Positions 17,788 through 28,900 of a DNA stretch of 64,000 bases are shown here, piece by piece. The stretch is from a bacterium (GTDB taxonomy: Bacteria; SZUA-79; Acidulodesulfobacterales; Acidulodesulfobacteraceae): the NCBI GenBank assembly GCA_021794255.1, contig JAJYRF010000019.1, positions 1-64,000 of the forward strand, written 5' to 3'. Made by a program: the position numbers and the translations under genes. Below the pieces are notes generated by a model. The model did no database searches. It saw only the letters and a list, made by a program, of their open reading frames with translations, and was not told where the DNA came from. How positions within the stretch are numbered: the stretch's first letter is position 1; every line of letters starts with the position of its first letter.

Positions 17788-18894
17788 TTAAACTGTCGCC
17801 GGCGCCTTAGGTTCTCCGCCGATTAATGTTAAATAAACTAACAAAAGGAGAAACACTATTCCTAAAATAGTTGCCGCAGGTCTCTTAAGCGGACTTCTTT
17901 CCTTTGTTCTGTCAATAAACGGAAGAGCAAATAATATTGCAAAACCGATTGAAGGAACAAGAAATGTTGAAAATATAATAAGTCCATGTCCCGGGAAATA
18001 TTTTAACAATTCCTCGTTAGCAAGAAAATACCAGTCGGCTTCTGGAGCAAAATTAAGAGCTAATGGTCTATACATAGGTCCGATAGGAGCGCCAAAATAA
18101 ATCGCTAAAAGATATACAATGGCAAAAACAACTATTGAAACAATCATATCTTTATAAAATTGATCAGGGAAAAACGGTATCGTTGCATCTGGATGCTGCC
18201 ATTTTTTTTCATCATCATCGCTCAGTTTGCTGTTTTTATATTCTAAAGCCATACCTTGATGACCTGTCTTTCTTATTAAGAATAAATGTATCGGTATAAA
18301 CATTATTACTACAATAGGCAGCAGCCAAACATGGACCGCAAAAATATGCTGCATTGTCAAAACACTCGTCTCGGTTCCACCTTTTGCGATTTCTCTTATG
18401 TAACCTCCAATAAATGGAGTGTGCGATGCAACATTAGTAAGAACGTTTATCGTCCACCATGAATTTTCATTTCCGACTAACATATATCCGGTCAAACCTA
18501 AAACTACGACTACGGAAAATAAAACCATACCCGCGATCCATTGCATTTCTCTAGGTTTTTTATAAGCTCCGGAAAAATATACCCTTGACATATGAATAAG
18601 AAGAATAAATATCATTGTAAAAGCGCCCCAAAGATGTATGCCTAACAATATATTTCCATAAATAACATGATGTTTTATAAAGTAAGTTGCATTTCTTGCT
18701 ATCGGAAAATAAGGTACATAATAAAATAATAGAAACATGCCTGTTACTACCTGAACAACAAAAAGGAAAGCAAGTAAGCTTCCAAATGTATATGCCCAGC
18801 CTCCCCGTCTCGGTATCCTTTCGCCGTTAAATTCTTCTATAACTTTGGTTAGACCGATTCTTTCATCAAACCAATTTTGAATTTGTTTAAACAT
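17788..18894 (-). CDS. petB: Cytochrome b (b6-type) of a quinol-oxidising bc complex
   Basis: This 368-residue membrane protein fuses the b6-like core with a subunit IV-like C-terminal part (seven to eight helices). Heme b ligands are His87/His101 (13 residues between) and His188/His203 (14 between); the 14-residue second spacing marks the b6 type rather than the mitochondrial bc1 type. The Qo-site motif reads ADWY where PEWY is usual. Its ATG overlaps the Rieske stop codon by one base (TGATG), showing translational coupling. It oxidises quinol with the Rieske protein and passes electrons to cytochrome c. Confidence 0.93.
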   Translation of the reverse strand: MFKQIQNWFDERIGLTKVIEEFNGERIPRRGGWAYTFGSLLAFLFVVQVVTGMFLLFYYVPYFPIARNATYFIKHHVIYGNILLGIHLWGAFTMIFILLIHMSRVYFSGAYKKPREMQWIAGMVLFSVVVVLGLTGYMLVGNENSWWTINVLTNVASHTPFIGGYIREIAKGGTETSVLTMQHIFAVHVWLLPIVVIMFIPIHLFLIRKTGHQGMALEYKNSKLSDDDEKKWQHPDATIPFFPDQFYKDMIVSIVVFAIVYLLAIYFGAPIGPMYRPLALNFAPEADWYFLANEELLKYFPGHGLIIFSTFLVPSIGFAILFALPFIDRTKERSPLKRPAATILGIVFLLLLVYLTLIGGEPKAPATV

Positions 18895-19412
18895 CAGATC
18901 CCCCTGTCTTTTGGATTGTCTTTAAACTTATTTTGAATGTAAACAGTATTTTTTTCCATTTTATGAACCCACTGATAGAGAGGTCTTGGCGGAGGTCCGC
19001 CGACTACTTGGCCTGTTATGTTAAACATACCTCCATGGCACGGGCATAGAAATTTTTGTCTTGCAGGTACCCAATGTAAAGGACATCCTAAATGAGTGCA
19101 CTGATTAGAAAAGAATAGCAAATCTCCATTAACCTGTTTTACGACAACTACCTGTCTAGGCAATGTATTAATAGACCATCCTTCTTTAACTCTAAAATAA
19201 ACAGGCACAAATTTTGGAACTAACGGTTTTAAATTTAAATCACTGATTTTGCCAAGCTTTGTCCAGACAATATCTCTTTTTTTAAACAATGGATTTAAAA
19301 CTGCTCCGAGAATCGGAACTGCTAACGCGATACCGATAACAGTAGAAATCAATCCAATGACAACCATCATAAAAGTTCGCCTTGAAGGCGACTCTTCCGA
19401 GCTTTTTGCCAT
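18894..19412 (-). CDS. petA: Rieske iron-sulfur protein
   Basis: The [2Fe-2S] subunit has an N-terminal Tat-like segment with SRRTFM at residues 10-15 followed by a membrane anchor, then box I CTHLGC (ligands Cys105, His107) and box II CPCH (ligands Cys123, His126), with Cys110 and Cys125 placed for the usual disulfide. The 172-residue length is normal. GGGGGG lies before the start. It is the first gene of the three-gene complex. Confidence 0.96.
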   Translation of the reverse strand: MAKSSEESPSRRTFMMVVIGLISTVIGIALAVPILGAVLNPLFKKRDIVWTKLGKISDLNLKPLVPKFVPVYFRVKEGWSINTLPRQVVVVKQVNGDLLFFSNQCTHLGCPLHWVPARQKFLCPCHGGMFNITGQVVGGPPPRPLYQWVHKMEKNTVYIQNKFKDNPKDRGI

Positions 19413-19540
19413 TTTTAACCCCCCTTTTATTTAGATATAATGAATTAAAAATAACTAACTAATTTAAAAATTTGAGCTGAGTAGGCGTATGAATATTTAT
19501 TATTAATGATGTAATAAATTTTATTTTATTACAAATTTAT

Positions 19541-19569
19541 TTTTTATCACTATATGAGGCTAAAGTCAA
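19541..19569 (-). promoter_or_regulatory. Candidate promoter of the bc-complex operon
   Basis: On the minus strand, TTGACT (19569-19564) and TAAAAA (19546-19541) are 17 bp apart, about 130 bp before the Rieske start codon. Confidence 0.4.
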
Positions 19570-19618
19570 TACTTTTTTTGTCTTTTTATTTTTGGTAATA
19601 TGGCTTAAAATTAATATT

Positions 19619-22456
19619 TTATATATTATTAATATCTATTTCATTTTTTAAATATTTCCCCGTCAATGAATTTTCGTTCAGTATTATTTCATAAGGATTT
19701 CCTCCCGCAACTACATAACCGCCGCCGTCTCCTCCTTCGGGTCCTATATCAATTATATAGTCTGCGCATTTTATTACATCCATATTATGTTCAATTACAA
19801 CAACGGTATTTCCTGAATCAACTAATAAATTAATAATTTTTAATAATTTTTTTATATCTTCAAAATGTAATCCCGTCGTAGGTTCATCTAAAATATAAAG
19901 TGTTTTAAACTCATTTGGTCTTGACAGTTCTTTTGACAATTTTATTCTTTGAGCTTCCCCTCCCGAAAGAGTCGTCGCAAGCTGCCCTAAACTAATATAA
20001 TCCAATCCCACGTCGATTAAAAATTTTATTTTATGCGCAAGCGGCGGTATACTTCCGAAAAAATCATAAGCTTCTTTAAAAGTCATATTTAAAACATCGT
20101 AAATATTTTTATCTTTGTATTTAATCTCAAGCGTTTGACTGTTATATCTTTTGCCTTTGCAAACATCGCAAGTGACGTAAACATCCGGCATAAACAGCAT
20201 CTCTATTTTTTTAACCCCGTCTCCGGCACAGGCTTCGCATCTTCCTCCTTTCACATTAAAACTAAATCTGCCTGGCTGATATCCTCTTATTTTTGATTCT
20301 TTAGTTTCTGTGAATAATGACCTGATTATTGTAAAAATACCGGTATAAGTTGCAGGATTAGATCTCGGTGTTCTGCCGATGGGGGATTGATCAATATCTA
20401 TAACTCTGTCAATTAGATTTATGTTTTCAATGAAATCAACATGAAATTTTGAAAAATCTTTTATTCCGTTTTTATAGTTTGATACTGCCGCATATAGTGT
20501 ATCTATAATCAATGTGCTTTTACCTGAACCTGAAACTCCGGTAACACATATTAAATTGCCGAGAGGAATTGAAACATCTATATTTTTTAAATTGTTTTTT
20601 TTAGCTCCCGTAATTTTTATAAAACCTTTATCCTGATTTCTTATTATTGCAGGAATATCTATTTTTAATTTTTTAGTTAAATATTTTCCAGTCAGAGAAT
20701 CCGAGTTGTTCATTATTTCTTCAGGAGTTCCCGCAGCCACGACATATCCTCCGTTTTTTCCCGCTCCTGGTCCCATATCAATAATATAATCGGATTTAAG
20801 CATAGTCAGCTCATCATGTTCTACAACTAATACGCTATTGCCTTTATCTCTTAAATCAAATATGGTTTTTAAAAGCCTTTCATTGTCCCGCATATGAAGA
20901 CCTATGCTGGGCTCGTCTAAAATATACAGGATGCCGGTAAGTCCGGAACCTATTTGTGTTGCCAACCTTATTCTTTGAGATTCGCCGCCTGATAATGTTG
21001 AAGAAGGTCTTGATAAAGTCAGATAATCTAACCCAACATTTACAAGAAAAGATAGCCTTTCGGTAATTTCTCTAACGATTTTGTCTGCTATGCCCTGCTC
21101 ATATTTATTAAGGTCAATATTTTTAAAAAAATGTAACGCGTCTTTTATGCTTAAATTTGTAATATCAACAATTGATAAATTATTTATTTTATAGCTTAAA
21201 GACTCTTTTTTCAGCCTGAATCCGCTACATTCAGGGCAAGGTTTTTCACTCATAAATTTATAAGGGTCTATGATATAATTAGCTGAATTATTATTCAGAC
21301 TCTTTTTAAGTACAGGTATAATTCCTTCCCATTCTTTTAAATTAAAAGCTTGTTTATCTGAATGTTCATCATAAAATTCAATTTTTTCACCGTTTGAACC
21401 GTATAAAATAATTTGTTTTATATTTTCATCTAAACTTTCATAAGGCATATTTGAATTAAACTTATAATGGGAAGCCAAACTGTTTATAATATGATTCCTA
21501 TAAACAGGACTTGAATTTTTTAGTATAGCTATCGCGCCGTCTTTTAAAGATAATTTTTTATCGGGAACAATCAGATCTTCGTCAAAAAATGTTTTATAGC
21601 CTAATCCTCCGCAAGAAGGACATGCCCCTGCAGGATTATTAAAAGAAAACATTGCAGGTTCCGGTTTTACGTAATTTATTCCGCAATCTAAACATACTGA
21701 ATGTTCGCTTAAGAATAAATCAGTTTCTTTTTCATCTTCATCTATAAATTTTAGTTTTAAGATTCCAGAGGATAATTTTAAGGCAATTTCAATAGAATTA
21801 TATAATCTTTGCTTAATTTCATTTTTTATAATAAGCCTGTCCACCACAACGTCTATATCATGTTTTTTATTTTTATCCAGCGCAATCTCATCTTCTAAAT
21901 TATACTGGATTTTATCTACATAAATCCTAGAAAATCCATGTTTAAGATATTCTTCAAATTTTGTTTTAAATTCGCCTTTTCTGCTTATAACAATAGGAGA
22001 TAAAACTATTAATCTGCCGCCATGCCGATAGTTGAAAATAACATCCATCATCTTATCTATAGTTTGAGGTTCAATTTTTTTGCCGCATTTATAGCAATAA
22101 GGCGTTCCAACCCTGGCAAAGAGCACTCTTAAGTAATCATATAAATCAGTGATTGTGCCGACTGTCGAACGGGGATTTTTACTGACCGATTTTTGTTCAA
22201 TGGAAATAGTAGGAGATAAACCTTCAATTAAATCAACATCCGGCTTGTCCATCTGCTCCATAAATTGCCGCGCATATGACGACAAAGATTCTAAATATCT
22301 TCGCTGTCCTTCGGCAAATATAGTATCAAAAGCAAGACTAGATTTTCCTGACCCTGATAAGCCAGTTATAACAACAAGTTTATCTTTAGGAATTTCTAAA
22401 TTAATATTTTTTAAATTATGCTGCCTTGCGCCTTTTATTATTATTTTTCTTTCCAT
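19619..22456 (-). CDS. uvrA: Excinuclease ABC subunit A
   Basis: This DNA damage sensor of nucleotide-excision repair has two ABC modules: Walker A at GLSGSGKSS near residue 35 and GVSGSGKST near 640, each with a signature LSGGE. Zinc-binding Cys pairs include CPSCGG and CEACAGDG...CDVCKG. At 945 residues it is full length. The start codon lies inside the end of pdxA (16-bp overlap), so the two are translated together at the end of the housekeeping run. No uvrB or uvrC is in the window. Confidence 0.98.
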   Translation of the reverse strand: MERKIIIKGARQHNLKNINLEIPKDKLVVITGLSGSGKSSLAFDTIFAEGQRRYLESLSSYARQFMEQMDKPDVDLIEGLSPTISIEQKSVSKNPRSTVGTITDLYDYLRVLFARVGTPYCYKCGKKIEPQTIDKMMDVIFNYRHGGRLIVLSPIVISRKGEFKTKFEEYLKHGFSRIYVDKIQYNLEDEIALDKNKKHDIDVVVDRLIIKNEIKQRLYNSIEIALKLSSGILKLKFIDEDEKETDLFLSEHSVCLDCGINYVKPEPAMFSFNNPAGACPSCGGLGYKTFFDEDLIVPDKKLSLKDGAIAILKNSSPVYRNHIINSLASHYKFNSNMPYESLDENIKQIILYGSNGEKIEFYDEHSDKQAFNLKEWEGIIPVLKKSLNNNSANYIIDPYKFMSEKPCPECSGFRLKKESLSYKINNLSIVDITNLSIKDALHFFKNIDLNKYEQGIADKIVREITERLSFLVNVGLDYLTLSRPSSTLSGGESQRIRLATQIGSGLTGILYILDEPSIGLHMRDNERLLKTIFDLRDKGNSVLVVEHDELTMLKSDYIIDMGPGAGKNGGYVVAAGTPEEIMNNSDSLTGKYLTKKLKIDIPAIIRNQDKGFIKITGAKKNNLKNIDVSIPLGNLICVTGVSGSGKSTLIIDTLYAAVSNYKNGIKDFSKFHVDFIENINLIDRVIDIDQSPIGRTPRSNPATYTGIFTIIRSLFTETKESKIRGYQPGRFSFNVKGGRCEACAGDGVKKIEMLFMPDVYVTCDVCKGKRYNSQTLEIKYKDKNIYDVLNMTFKEAYDFFGSIPPLAHKIKFLIDVGLDYISLGQLATTLSGGEAQRIKLSKELSRPNEFKTLYILDEPTTGLHFEDIKKLLKIINLLVDSGNTVVVIEHNMDVIKCADYIIDIGPEGGDGGGYVVAGGNPYEIILNENSLTGKYLKNEIDINNI

Positions 22457-23475
22457 TTTAATCTGTTGTTTGCAATTTTTGAGGCAAGCATTATTGAATA
22501 AATCATACTTTTTTCGTCGGCGATGTTTTTTCCTGCAATATCATAAGCCGTTCCATGCACGGGGGATGTTCTGACAATAGGCAGTCCCACCGTTACATTT
22601 GCTCCATAGTTAAAAGATAAAAGTTTAAAAGGTATTAATGCCTGATCATGATACATAGACACTACGATATCAAAATCTTTATATCTTTTTGCATAAAAAC
22701 TGTCGGAAGGAAAAGGACCTTCTATATTAAAATTATTTCGCTTAAATTTCGCAATAACAGGTTCAATTATATTAATTTCTTCATTTCCGATTTCTCCATT
22801 TTCTCCTGCATGAGGATTTAATCCTAAAATTGCAATATGCGGATTGTGTATCCTGAAATCAATTTTAAGCGAACTGCAAGATATATTTATGATTTTTTCC
22901 AATGAATTTTTAGTTATTCTGTCTGAAACTAATTTTAAAGGAATATGAATTGTTGAAAGTACGGTTATTAATTTCTTTGAATAAAACAGCATTGCATAAT
23001 TTTCAGCCGAAGTCAGGTAAGCTAAAAGCTCTGTGTGAGCCGGGAACATAGCCCCGCCTTTTATCATCATATCTTTATTTATAGGAGCGGTAACAATTCC
23101 TTTTATTTTACCTGACTTAGCAAATTCAACTGCTTTTAATATAAATTTTTCCGTATCTTTGGCATAATCAGAATTTTCTACTCCGAACCTCACAGCTTTA
23201 TACGTTTCGTCTGAACAATCTATAACATTGATACAATCATTTTTATACAATCTTGCAATATCCTTTTCATTATGTATTATCTTTAGACTTATAGAATTTA
23301 CTTTTAATTTTGATTTAATAACAGAGGTATTTACAAAGTCTATGTATTTAGCCGACCCAAAAATTAAAGGTTTAATATTGCCGTTCTTTTTTGCTATAAA
23401 ATATTTGCAGGACAAAATAGAGATTTCCGGCCCGACTCCGCCTGGATCACCCATAGTAATACCTATAACGGTCAT
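22441..23475 (-). CDS. pdxA: 4-hydroxythreonine-4-phosphate dehydrogenase
   Basis: PdxA makes the pyridoxal 5'-phosphate precursor by NAD-dependent oxidation of 4-phosphohydroxy-L-threonine. Family blocks are GITMGDPGGVGPE, GIVTAPINKDMM, FPAHTELLAYL, GLNPHAGENGE, MYHDQALIPFKLL and RTSPVHGTAYDIAG, including the metal-binding His residues. A GTG at 23499 is also in frame, but the ATG at 23475 gives the family's usual N terminus (MTVIGITMGDPG), so I chose it; neither has a ribosome-binding site. It overlaps uvrA downstream. Confidence 0.95.
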   Translation of the reverse strand: MTVIGITMGDPGGVGPEISILSCKYFIAKKNGNIKPLIFGSAKYIDFVNTSVIKSKLKVNSISLKIIHNEKDIARLYKNDCINVIDCSDETYKAVRFGVENSDYAKDTEKFILKAVEFAKSGKIKGIVTAPINKDMMIKGGAMFPAHTELLAYLTSAENYAMLFYSKKLITVLSTIHIPLKLVSDRITKNSLEKIINISCSSLKIDFRIHNPHIAILGLNPHAGENGEIGNEEINIIEPVIAKFKRNNFNIEGPFPSDSFYAKRYKDFDIVVSMYHDQALIPFKLLSFNYGANVTVGLPIVRTSPVHGTAYDIAGKNIADEKSMIYSIMLASKIANNRLKWKEK

Positions 23476-23550
23476 GCCGTTAATATTATTTTTATTCACA
23501 TGAAATACAATATATATTTATTTAATATATTAATTTAATCTTATATTTAT

Positions 23551-23645
23551 CTAATAATGTATCATGTATATCTTATATCTAATAAATAAAATATCTGAAC
23601 AAAATCAAGAACTTACTAATAATGTATCATATATATCTTATATCC
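23551..23645. repeat. 30-bp imperfect direct repeat, 65 bp apart, upstream of pdxA
   Basis: The segment beginning ctaataatgtatcatgtata at 23551 recurs at 23616 with two mismatches over 30 bp. It lies in the 316-bp gap before pdxA and may hold paired regulator sites or be a decayed tandem duplication. Confidence 0.6.
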
Positions 23646-23791
23646 ATAAAATTGCCTATAAAAATTATTAAAATGTTTAAAAAGTATAACAATATAAAGA
23701 TAAAAATAGTAAATCTATATAGAAATTTATGCCGGCAATTTATATATATAATATTTAATCTTATTTTATTTATTAACTTTGCATAGTAGTA

Positions 23792-24829
23792 TTAGGAAAC
23801 TAAAAACACTTTAATAAACGAATTTTTTCTTGCTTTTTTTACAAGTTTTAACATATATTTATTTGTTTTATTTTTTTCCAGCAATACAAAAATTCTTTGT
23901 TTAACTTGCTTAAAAGATTTATATGAGCCGTATTTTTTACCTACTGATTTTAATAACGTATAGCCAAATTTTGACCGCATGATTTTACTTATCTGTCCTA
24001 CTTTTAATTTAAATGCTACTGAGGAAAAAACCGGGGATAGTTTGTCTTTATAAACATAGCCTATTCTGCCGCCATTTTTTTCCGAAGGATCGTCAGAATA
24101 TTTTGACGCAAGAGAGGAAAAACTGACATTTCCTTGAAGAGCTAAATTCCTGATATGAAGCATTTTATTATATATTTTTTTCCTTAATGCTTTGCTTGCT
24201 CCGGTAGGAACCGAAATAAATATAAGTTTCAAATCTTCTTTTTTCCTGCCTTTAAATTCTTCAATGTTTTTCTTGTAATAGTTAAGAAGCATTGCATTGG
24301 TAATAACCATCTTATTGCCGTATATTTTTCTTATGAGGCTGAATTGCATAAAATGTTCCTCAAGCTGCTTTTTATACTCATGATAACTGATACCTTTGGT
24401 TTTTAACATTTTTTTAAATTGAGACACTGTTAATTTATTTGACTTTGCTACAGCTTTAATATAGGCATCAATTTTTTTAGGAGATATATAAAGAGCGGCT
24501 TTTTGCTCTTCCTGTTTTATGAGCAATTTATCAACCAAAAAATTAATAATTTTCTTTGTCGAGGTCATTATTCGTTCGTCATTGCTATTAAATACCCCGC
24601 TTGAGGCGTCTTTTTGCATTTGTTCATAATTTTCAAAAGCAGGTTTATTAAATTTTGCAAAATCATACAACGTTATAGGAGATTTATTGACAACCGCAAT
24701 CACCTGATCGGCTATAATCGCGTTAGCGCTTAACACCGGCAAAAAAATATAAACCAATAAAAACGCAATAAGAGACGGGATAATAAAACGTCTCTTATTG
24801 TTATAATCTGATTTAATTTGCTTACTCAT
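23792..24829 (-). CDS. SurA-like periplasmic chaperone / parvulin peptidyl-prolyl isomerase
   Basis: The 345-residue protein has an N-terminal hydrophobic export segment ending in LSANA, a SurA N-domain (IADQVIAVVNKSPITLYDF...) and one parvulin domain at about 195-290 (KYSDDPSEKNGGRIGYV, SPVFSSVAFKLKVGQIS). It would help outer-membrane protein folding in the periplasm. Only one parvulin domain is present, where E. coli SurA has two. AGGA lies before the start. It follows a second, lipoprotein parvulin gene by 65 bp. Confidence 0.88.
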   Translation of the reverse strand: MSKQIKSDYNNKRRFIIPSLIAFLLVYIFLPVLSANAIIADQVIAVVNKSPITLYDFAKFNKPAFENYEQMQKDASSGVFNSNDERIMTSTKKIINFLVDKLLIKQEEQKAALYISPKKIDAYIKAVAKSNKLTVSQFKKMLKTKGISYHEYKKQLEEHFMQFSLIRKIYGNKMVITNAMLLNYYKKNIEEFKGRKKEDLKLIFISVPTGASKALRKKIYNKMLHIRNLALQGNVSFSSLASKYSDDPSEKNGGRIGYVYKDKLSPVFSSVAFKLKVGQISKIMRSKFGYTLLKSVGKKYGSYKSFKQVKQRIFVLLEKNKTNKYMLKLVKKARKNSFIKVFLVS

Positions 24830-24894
24830 ATTTTGTTATTTCCTGCATTAAAATTTAAAAATATTAATAAATAAAAAATAAAAAATTATAAATA

Positions 24895-25812
24895 TTATTT
24901 TTTAGAAGGCTTAGAAGGCAATGGCTTAACTTGATTTAAAACAGCTAAATTATTGTAATAATAAGTAATTTTAGAAGCTTTTTTGACTTTATTAAGATAA
25001 GTTTTAAATAAATTTTGACCCTCTTTTTCTTTCATAATCATAATAATTTGACTTTTTATTTTAGAAAATGATTTAGGCTTGCCCGTCAAAATATTATTTA
25101 GTTTGATAATGTCGTAATTTTTGCCCACCGAGACTATATTGGAATAACCGCCAATTTTAGCTATACCGAATGCAGCCTGATTAAAAGCCGGGGTTGTTTG
25201 TCCAAATTTAATCCAGCCAAGAGTTCCTCCTTGTGCCGCATTTGGCGCAACAGAGTATTTTTTGGCTAATTTTGGAAATGAAACGCCTTTTTTCAAAATT
25301 GAGTAGATTTTTTTTGCAGCAGATAATGAACTTGATTGAATATAGCTTACATTAATTTTAGACGGCAAATTAAATGTATTAAGATGTTTTTTATAAAAGT
25401 TCTTAGCATCCTTATTCGTAATTACCAATTTTTTCTGTACTTTTTCATTTAACAACAGCTGCACGAGCAAGCCTTTTTTAAAATCGGACAACTGCATTTT
25501 ATAAGCTTTTGATTTATTAATGCCGTCTTTAATCGCTCTGTCTGCCAAAATTTGCCTTTCAACCATACTTTTAAGAAACCGCTTTTGGCCCTGCGGCGTT
25601 GACACAAAAGATGAAACGGACGGAGGCAGCTTGGCAACTTCGGTTTTAAATTCATTTACCGTTATCGGTTTGCCGTTTACAGTCGCTAAAACTTTTGTCG
25701 GCGGCGCTGCTTTTTTTGCACATCCGTAAAGTCCGAAAGATACTAAAAACATAAATAAACTAAATAAAATAATTTTTGAAAATTTTTTACCTAATTTAGA
25801 ATTTTTTGGCAT
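24895..25812 (-). CDS. PpiC/PrsA-type parvulin lipoprotein
   Basis: The 305-residue protein opens with a Lys-rich signal and a lipobox (GLYGC, Cys31), then a chaperone-like helical region (TVNGKPITVNEF) and a parvulin domain at about 150-245 (YSVAPNAAQGGTLGWIKFGQ, TPAFNQAAFGIAKIGGYS). It is predicted to be a membrane-anchored periplasmic foldase. TAGGAG precedes the start. It lies between mfd and the SurA-like gene on the same strand. Confidence 0.88.
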   Translation of the reverse strand: MPKNSKLGKKFSKIILFSLFMFLVSFGLYGCAKKAAPPTKVLATVNGKPITVNEFKTEVAKLPPSVSSFVSTPQGQKRFLKSMVERQILADRAIKDGINKSKAYKMQLSDFKKGLLVQLLLNEKVQKKLVITNKDAKNFYKKHLNTFNLPSKINVSYIQSSSLSAAKKIYSILKKGVSFPKLAKKYSVAPNAAQGGTLGWIKFGQTTPAFNQAAFGIAKIGGYSNIVSVGKNYDIIKLNNILTGKPKSFSKIKSQIIMIMKEKEGQNLFKTYLNKVKKASKITYYYNNLAVLNQVKPLPSKPSKK

Positions 25813-25973
25813 ATTAATTTCTCCTAAAATAATTTAAATTTTTTAAAAATACTGATTAATTATAAAATTTATTATTTTTCATTTATTACGATTTTAATAA
25901 TTATAATATTATACCATTATAATATAAATATTATAGACAAAAAATAAATCCATATAAATCCATATATTTTATA

Positions 25974-28900
25974 TTAAATATTAACATAGCGGTCTATTTC
26001 TTGCAAGATAAATATAATATTGTCTATATCAATAATATTTTTGGTTATTTCTGTATGGATATTGTTTTTTAAGTTATCATTAATCTTATTTTTAATTTTA
26101 ATCCTTAGTTTGTATTCTGAAAGGAAATTAATTATATATTTATATAATATCTCTTTATTATTGACAAAATTTATCAATGCTTTTGCAAATTTTATACTTT
26201 CACCATGTAAATCATCGGCTATTTGCAAATTTGAAAATTCGGGAATATAAGCTCCTGAATATAATTCTTTGTTTTTACAATAACTTTCTTTCAGACGTTC
26301 TGTAGCGCTATGAGTTCCATCCGGAACATTATTTTTTTCTGAGTTATTATAAAATTCTATATCAAATTTGTCTTCTTTGATATCAATAAATTTTACTTTT
26401 ATTTTTCTCATATTAACTTTTAATCTGGAAACATTTATCAAATTTTCAATTTCTTCGGGGCATTTTCCGAATCTGTCAATTAATTCTTCTTTAATACCAA
26501 AAACCTCTTCAATACTGCCGCAAGCCGATAATCTGCGGTAAATACTTAATTTTATTTTGCTATCTTTTATATAGCTGTCAGGTATATAAAGATTAAGGCT
26601 AACTTTAACTTCCGGAAATATTTCCGAGGGAAGAACCTTTCCTTCTATTCTCTTAATCTCGTCTTTAAGCATTTGCATACACATTTCTAAACCTATTGAA
26701 TCTATATTTCCTGATTGAGCTCCTCCTAAAATATTGCCTGCGCCTCTTATTTCTAAATCTGCCATAGCTAATCTGAAGCCTGAACCTAAATCGTTATATT
26801 CCATAATAGCAGAAAGTCTTTTATTCTGCTCTTTAGTTAACTCCGAAGCATTCACTAAAAGCAAACAATATGCCTGCAAATACGATCTTCCAACCCTGCC
26901 TCTTAATTGATATAGCTGGCTTAAGCCTAATCCTTCCGAATTATTTATAATAATAGTATTAACATTAGGATTGTCAAGTCCTGCTTCTATTATTGAAGTG
27001 CTCAGCAATACATCGTACTCTTTATGATAAAACTTATGCATTATTTCTTCAAGGTCATCGGCGTATAGTCTTCCATGTGCTATGCCTACTCTAATATCAG
27101 GCATAATCTTACTAAATTTATTTAATAAAGATTCAAGATGCGATATTCTGTTATCTATAAAATAAACCTGTCCTCCCCTGCTTATTTCTCTATAAACATA
27201 TTCTTTAACCATAGTTTCGTCATATAAAGAAATGACAGTGTTTATATTCTTTCTGCCGATAGGCGCCGTATTAAGAATACTGATGTCTCTTATGCCCGAT
27301 ACCGAAAGATAAAGCGTTCTGGGTATAGGAGTCGCACTTAATGCTAATACGTCAATGGAAGATTTTATTTTTTTTATTTTTTCTTTTTGGAAGGCTCCAA
27401 ATTTTTGCTCTTCGTCAATTATTAAAAGTCCCGGGTCTTTAAATTTTATTTTATCGGATAAAAGTTTATGGGTTCCTATAATTATATCTATACTGCCGTT
27501 TTCTAACAATTTTATCGTTTCTTTTTCTTCTTTTGCCGAAATAAATCTTGATAAATAAGCAACTTTAAATGGATATTTTTCAAACCGTTTTGTAAAGTTG
27601 GTAAAATGCTGTTCAACTAATAAAGTTGTAGGAGCTATAAATATAACCTGTTTGCCGTCCATTGCAGCTTTAAAAGAAGCTCTGATTGCAACTTCCGTTT
27701 TGCCGTAGCCGACGTCTCCGCAAACTAATCTATCCATCGGCTTATTTGATTCCATATCTAAAAGAACATCTTTTATTGCTTTAGCCTGATCTGCTGTTTC
27801 CTCATATTCAAAATTTTCTTCAAATTCCCTGTAGGTTTCATCTTCTTTTGAAAAAGCATATCCCCTTTCGGATTTTCTTTTAGCATATAATTCAATAAGA
27901 TCTTTAGCTATCTCTTCAATCTTTTCTTTAGCTTTTTTCTTTGATTTTTCCCATGATTTAGTTCCTAATTTGTTTAATTCAGGTTCAGATTCTCCTGAAT
28001 TTATATACTTATGTATCAGATATATTTTTTCGGAAGGGACGTATACTTTATCGCCTCCTGCATAAATTATTTCAAAATAATCTGCGATCAAATTTCCAGA
28101 TGCAATTGTTTTTATTCCTGTAAATTTTCCTATGCCGTGATTGATATGAACTACAAAATCGCCTGAATTTAATTCTCTGATATTTTCAAAAAAATCTGCG
28201 CCGTTTTTTTCTTTTTTTAATTTATCGGCATCAATAATTTCTATGCGCTCTTTAAATAATTCCTGGTCAGAAAAAATAAGAAATTTATGCTTCTTGGAAA
28301 AAAATCCTGCGCTAATCTCCCTAGATGCTACTATATGAAAATTTCCTTTATTATAATTTTCCCCTTCAAAAACATTAAAGGCAGAGAAAATTTCTTTTAA
28401 TCTTTCTCTGTATATATCATTTTTAACTGACAAAATAACTGAAAAACCATTAGAGAGTATTAATTTAAAAAACCGTTCGGTCTTTTTTTTATTTAATTGC
28501 TCTTTAGATTCATCCCATAAGCATTTTAAAAAACCGACATCGCGATAATCTAATTTATAATAATTTTTTGCTGATTGTATATAACCTGCCTGCTCATTTA
28601 AATTAAAATAAAAAACATTGTTATTATTATATTTTTTTAATAAATTATTAAGCTGATTTTCAATATCGGCATCATTATTTAAATTAAAGTTTTCCGCAAA
28701 TATTAACGGTTTTTCAATAATATCAAGTATATTTAATTTTTTTTCAAATATATCGTCTTTTAATGGGAAGATTATATAGCTGTCTATTTTATTAATGCTT
28801 CTCTGGCTGTTTATATCAAAATATCTTATATCCTGAACTTCGTCATCAAAAAAATCAATTCTGACAGGATTATCGGCTTCGCCGCCGTATATATCTATTA

